DNA of 64,000 nucleotides. Source: Haloterrigena sp. KLK7. Lineage in GTDB: Archaea; Halobacteriota; Halobacteria; Halobacteriales; Natrialbaceae. Positions 60,757 through 64,000 of this stretch are shown here, piece after piece. The stretch lies in contig NZ_CP149787.1 of assembly GCF_037914945.1 (NCBI RefSeq), forward strand, positions 1,054,001-1,118,000, written 5' to 3'. A model generated the notes under the pieces. The model searched no databases and had not been told where the DNA came from. It saw only the letters and a list, made by a program, of their open reading frames with translations. Within the stretch, counting starts at the first letter, position 1. Every line of letters begins with the position of its first letter. Made by a program: the position numbers and the translations under genes.

Positions 60757-62265
60757 CTACTCGTCTGCGGACGCCGTCGCCGCCGGTGCTGGTGCCGCCG
60801 TGGTTCCCGCGGAGAACGGGACGGTCGGCGCGGCCGTCGCGGTCGATTCGCTCGACGCGGCTGGGACAGTCGCCGCGGTCGGGACGTCCGACGGGTTCGA
60901 CGCGGCCGCCGCGTCCGCTCTCGGCGCGCGGACGCCCTCGAGGTCGTCGACCGTCGGCGCGCCGACGACGGTGACGGTATCGCCGGTGACAGTCACGCGG
61001 TAGGCGCCCTCGAAGGAATCGCCGTCGGGAATCCGGTACGTATCTGTCCCGGTGTCGGCCGACTCCGCGCCGCGGGTCTCGAGGAGGGTTCGGTACGCGG
61101 TGGCGAACTCCCGGGCGTCGGCCTCGCTCTCCCAGGCGAGCCGCCAGACGTGGCCGGTCCGCTCACCGTCGTCGGCGTCGCGGTACGCCGTGAACGCGTC
61201 GCCGTCCCAGCCGTCGGTCGCGGGATGGGAGTAGTTGTACGGCGAGAGCTCGGTCGCTCCCGCAGTGATCGGGCGCTCGATAACATCGTTGGCCCACAGC
61301 GCGCCGAAGATAGTCGCCTCGCCGACCGTCTCGGTTCGAATCTCGCCACCGGCGGTGATCGGCTCCCAGTCGTCGCTCGAGCGGTCCGGGACGTCGACGT
61401 CGACCGGTCGATCGTCGGGATAGCGGTCGGGGTGGATCACTTGGCTGGTACTGACGGGATAGTCGTCGTGGGCCTCGTCGACCGCGGCCCAGTCGCCGCG
61501 TTCGCGGAGGGCCTCGACGAACGACGGCCCCTCGGCGTACGGCGCGTAGATCGAGAGGAAGAGCCCGACGTTGAACGGCCGATCGGCGGTTCCGACCTCG
61601 GCCGGCGCCGGCGTCTCGAGCAGACACTGCCACTCGTCGCCACAGCGCTCGTCGTAGCGGTGGGGCACGTAGTCGGCCTCCCCCTCGATCAGGCCGAGTT
61701 CGGCTCGCCGCTCGTCGATCGTCGCCCCCGTCCGCTCGAGACCGAACCGCTGGTCTTGCAGCGCGTGGACCAGTTCGTGGACCAGCGTCTCGCGATCGAT
61801 GCGGATCTCGTCGGCGTCGTCGGCGACGATGACGATCCGATCGTTCACGTAGTAGCCCTTGACGCTGGTGCCGTAGAGATCGTCCATCGCCGCGCCGACG
61901 TCCGTCTCGCCGTCGACGACGAACGCCCCGCGCCACAGTTCGTTCGTGAACGCCGACGCCGAGCCCGGACCGCCCCGCTGGCTCCGGTACTCGGATCGCG
62001 TGATCACCTCGAGGTCGACGTCGCGTTCGAACTTCAGCCCGCGGACGACCTCGATTCGGGCCATCGATCGGTACTTGACGGCCTCGAGCTGCGATTCGAT
62101 GAGCCGCTCCTCGCCGTCGAACGCGAACGCGTCGTCGTGGGCGTAGTCGCCGACGTAGCCGAGGTCCCGACTCGTATCGAATCGGTCGGGCGAACCGGGC
62201 ATCGCACACCCGGAGAGGAAACAGAGGGTGACGAGCGCGATCACCGCGAGACGACGCCGTTGCAT
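60757..62265 (-). CDS. Hvo_1808-type surface lipoprotein with HELVH motif
   Basis: 502-aa exported protein. N-terminal signal with lipobox FLSGCAMPG (Cys near residue 20). ETLVHELVHALQDQRFGLER near residue 163 has the HExxH of zinc peptidases. The family (Hvo_1808 surface protein) is widespread in haloarchaea. The C-terminus is a Thr/Ala/Ser-rich stretch. Tandem with a paralog downstream on the same strand; the gap is 39 bp, so they may be one operon. Confidence 0.82.
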   Translation of the reverse strand: MQRRRLAVIALVTLCFLSGCAMPGSPDRFDTSRDLGYVGDYAHDDAFAFDGEERLIESQLEAVKYRSMARIEVVRGLKFERDVDLEVITRSEYRSQRGGPGSASAFTNELWRGAFVVDGETDVGAAMDDLYGTSVKGYYVNDRIVIVADDADEIRIDRETLVHELVHALQDQRFGLERTGATIDERRAELGLIEGEADYVPHRYDERCGDEWQCLLETPAPAEVGTADRPFNVGLFLSIYAPYAEGPSFVEALRERGDWAAVDEAHDDYPVSTSQVIHPDRYPDDRPVDVDVPDRSSDDWEPITAGGEIRTETVGEATIFGALWANDVIERPITAGATELSPYNYSHPATDGWDGDAFTAYRDADDGERTGHVWRLAWESEADAREFATAYRTLLETRGAESADTGTDTYRIPDGDSFEGAYRVTVTGDTVTVVGAPTVDDLEGVRAPRADAAAASNPSDVPTAATVPAASSESTATAAPTVPFSAGTTAAPAPAATASADE

Positions 62266-62304
62266 CGAGGGTCGGTTTCGAGGGCAGGGACAAAGAATCG
62301 TCGT

Positions 62305-64000
62305 TCAGAGACGTCCGCGGTCGGACCGGCCGCCGTCGCTCCCTTCGAGTCCGGCGTCGGGACCGGACGGAGCCGACCGCGGGGAGTCGGCGGTGACCGG
62401 CCCCGTCCCTGCCGACGAATCAGAGCCGTCACCGCGTCCGGCTCCGATCCGCCGAGCGCGCGCTCGCGCCGCCAGCAGTGCGATCGCGACGGCGGCGCCC
62501 GTTCCGGGGACGGCGAAGCCGGGGAGCGAATCGTCCTCGTCCCCGTCTCCGTTCGCTTCTCCGTCTCCGTCCGCACCCTCGTCTTCCCCCTCGGCGGAGT
62601 CGCCGACGGCGACCGGCTCGACCGTATCTCCGCCCTCCGGCGCGGCGGTCGCCGAGATTCCCTCGAGTCCGTCGACCGACGGCGCGTGGACGATCCGCAC
62701 CGTCTCGCCGTCGCGCTCGAGGGAGTACGCGCCGGGGTAGTCCTCGTCGTCGATCGCGTAGGTGTCCCGCCGGTCCTCGACGGGATCGGCGCCGTGGATC
62801 TCGAGGAGTTCGAGGTAGGCGCCGGCGAACTCCCGGGCGTCGTCGGCCGATCGCCACTCGGTCTCCCAGACGTAGCCGGTTTCGGCGGCCGTCGCGTTTC
62901 CGTCGGCGCTCGAACCGGTGTAGGCGACCAGTTCGTCGCCGACCCAGCCGGCCGTGGACGGCTGATCGTAGTCGAAGGTCGTCGGGTCGTCGCCGATGAC
63001 GTCCCCCCGCTCGAGCACCGACGATCGAGTCGACTCGAAGGCGCCGTCGGCGAACATCGCGACCATCGCCGCCTCGCCGACAGTCTCCGTCGCGACTCGG
63101 TCACCGACCTCGAGGGGCCGCCACGACGCGTTCGATCGGTCCTCGACCGTGACGTCGACCGGATCGCGGTCCTCGCGGTGGATCACCGTCGACGAACTCG
63201 CCGGCGGATCGTCGTAGCGCTCGTTGACGGCCGCCCAGCCGTCGCCGGACTCGCGCAGGTGGTCGACGTACGCCGGCCCGTCGTCGTAGGGCTGGTACAG
63301 CGTCAGGTAGATCCCCCAGTTGCTCGGGGTCGCGCCGGCGGACTCGTCGTCGGGGAGACACGACCAGTCGTCCCCGCAGCGCCGTTCGTACTCGGTCTCG
63401 ACGCTGACCGCGTCGCCCTCGATGAGACCGTTCTCCGCCGCCTCCTGATCGATCGTCGCGCGATCGTAGTTCGACAGGTTGAACTGCTGGTCCTGGAGGG
63501 CGTGGGTCAGTTCGTGGCCGAGCACGATCTCGTTCAGTTCGGGCCGCTCGGGCGTATCAGAGACGATGACGATCCGGCCGGTCGACGGCTCGTAGTAGCC
63601 CTCGACGCTCCCGCCGTACATCGACTCGAGTTCGGCCGTCGCGTTGCTCTCGGTGTCGACCATGAACAGCGCCTCGTAGGTGACGTTCTGGACGCGCTCC
63701 TGGCTCTCGTTGACGTCGACGAACGCGCCGTCGCTGGACTGGAACTCCTCGCGGGAGATCACGTCGACCGGCACGTCGTCCTCGAAGGTCAGGCCGCGGA
63801 TCTTCTCGACGCGGGCCATCGATCGGTAGACGACCGCCCGGAGGTCGTCGTCCTCGACGACGGCGTCGTCCCGATCGTCCACGGGGAGGTCGTCGTCGTA
63901 CCAGTAGCCCTCGACGTAGCCGACGGTCCCCTCGGTGGTCGGATCGTCGGGTCGGTCGGAGCGGTCGGGCGAATCGTCCGCGGGCAACAGCGGAACGGCG
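62305..64000 (-). CDS. Hvo_1808-type surface protein paralog, 5' end outside window
   Basis: At least 565 aa in frame to the window edge; start and signal lie beyond 64000. NEIVLGHELTHALQDQQFNL near residue 165 of the visible part keeps the HExxH. The C-terminus has LPGFAVPGTGAAVAIALLAA followed by basic residues, a PGF-CTERM-like sorting end, then a short charged tail. Thus this copy may be anchored by an archaeosortase-type route while the next copy (60757) is a lipoprotein. Confidence 0.82.
   Translation of the reverse strand, partial: AVPLLPADDSPDRSDRPDDPTTEGTVGYVEGYWYDDDLPVDDRDDAVVEDDDLRAVVYRSMARVEKIRGLTFEDDVPVDVISREEFQSSDGAFVDVNESQERVQNVTYEALFMVDTESNATAELESMYGGSVEGYYEPSTGRIVIVSDTPERPELNEIVLGHELTHALQDQQFNLSNYDRATIDQEAAENGLIEGDAVSVETEYERRCGDDWSCLPDDESAGATPSNWGIYLTLYQPYDDGPAYVDHLRESGDGWAAVNERYDDPPASSSTVIHREDRDPVDVTVEDRSNASWRPLEVGDRVATETVGEAAMVAMFADGAFESTRSSVLERGDVIGDDPTTFDYDQPSTAGWVGDELVAYTGSSADGNATAAETGYVWETEWRSADDAREFAGAYLELLEIHGADPVEDRRDTYAIDDEDYPGAYSLERDGETVRIVHAPSVDGLEGISATAAPEGGDTVEPVAVGDSAEGEDEGADGDGEANGDGDEDDSLPGFAVPGTGAAVAIALLAARARARRIGAGRGDGSDSSAGTGPVTADSPRSAPSGPDAGLEGSDGGRSDRGRL

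Overview
The window is chromosomal DNA from a haloarchaeon. Evidence is high GC with strong GC third-position bias, acidic proteins with Asp/Glu-rich tails, a double-histone-fold archaeal histone, archaeal RPA proteins, an archaeal CCA-adding enzyme, HalOD1 and amphi-Trp proteins, Hvo_1808-type surface proteins, a ba3-type oxidase of the Natronomonas type, and CCA-less tRNA genes. A Natrialbales-like genus (Haloterrigena/Natrinema/Natronorubrum) is my guess from gene style only.

Layout. 0-4.3 kb: NAD synthetase, an acetyltransferase, a crotonase, two haloarchaeal proteins of unknown function and tRNA-Thr. 4.3-8 kb: an AT-richer island with a membrane-tethered HTH protein, a SipW/Sec11-type signal peptidase, a small secreted protein and two convergent TasA-like proteins that carry both Tat and SipW-type signals. 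8-13 kb: an epimerase, a methyltransferase and a CDGSH protein. 10.7-17.3 kb: a respiratory block with a CcoI-type copper ATPase, a TauE/SafE-like membrane protein and a small membrane protein, divergent from the ba3 oxidase genes. 17.5-25 kb: a TrmB-like regulator, a sulfite-oxidase-like enzyme, RPA plus its partner, a glyoxalase/carboxylesterase pair, and small proteins. 25.2-26.7 kb: tRNA-His with a 1.4-kb element bounded by 43-bp direct repeats. 26.8-32.4 kb: membrane, HAD, PsiE and aldo/keto reductase genes. 32.6-35.3 kb: tRNA-Phe and tRNA-Val with unusual palindromic tRNA-tail repeats, around a decayed stretch with an ABC-ATPase remnant. 35.3-47 kb: ABC exporter, creatininase, MptD, two aldo/keto reductases, a uronate/glucose-6-phosphate dehydrogenase-like SDR, an M29 aminopeptidase and a YhhQ transporter. 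47-55 kb: cold-shock protein, PadR, HalOD1, MoaB, CCA enzyme, a histone next to a histone-deacetylase-family enzyme, and multi-OB RPA. 55-64 kb: tRNA-Arg with another tail repeat, a Tat-exported hydrolase, RNase P RNA, AMMECR1, an M48 protease, nicotinate phosphoribosyltransferase and two Hvo_1808-type paralogs, the second cut by the window edge.

Three things stand out. First, four of seven tRNA genes (Phe, Val, CAT, Arg) are followed by a 110-140 bp unit made of a hairpin, an inverted copy and a direct copy of that same tRNA's T-arm/3' end; this looks like a family of small palindromic elements that copy or capture the tRNA tail. Second, a 1.4-kb element without an integrase sits at tRNA-His and carries a multi-TM protein overlapping a 56-aa acidic protein. 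Third, the TasA/SipW module looks like a complete fibre or matrix export system. Several genes of under 60 codons (24345, 26131, 26856, 32299, 48821) are annotated here from direct reading. All family names are from recognition of motifs by eye; no searches were run.
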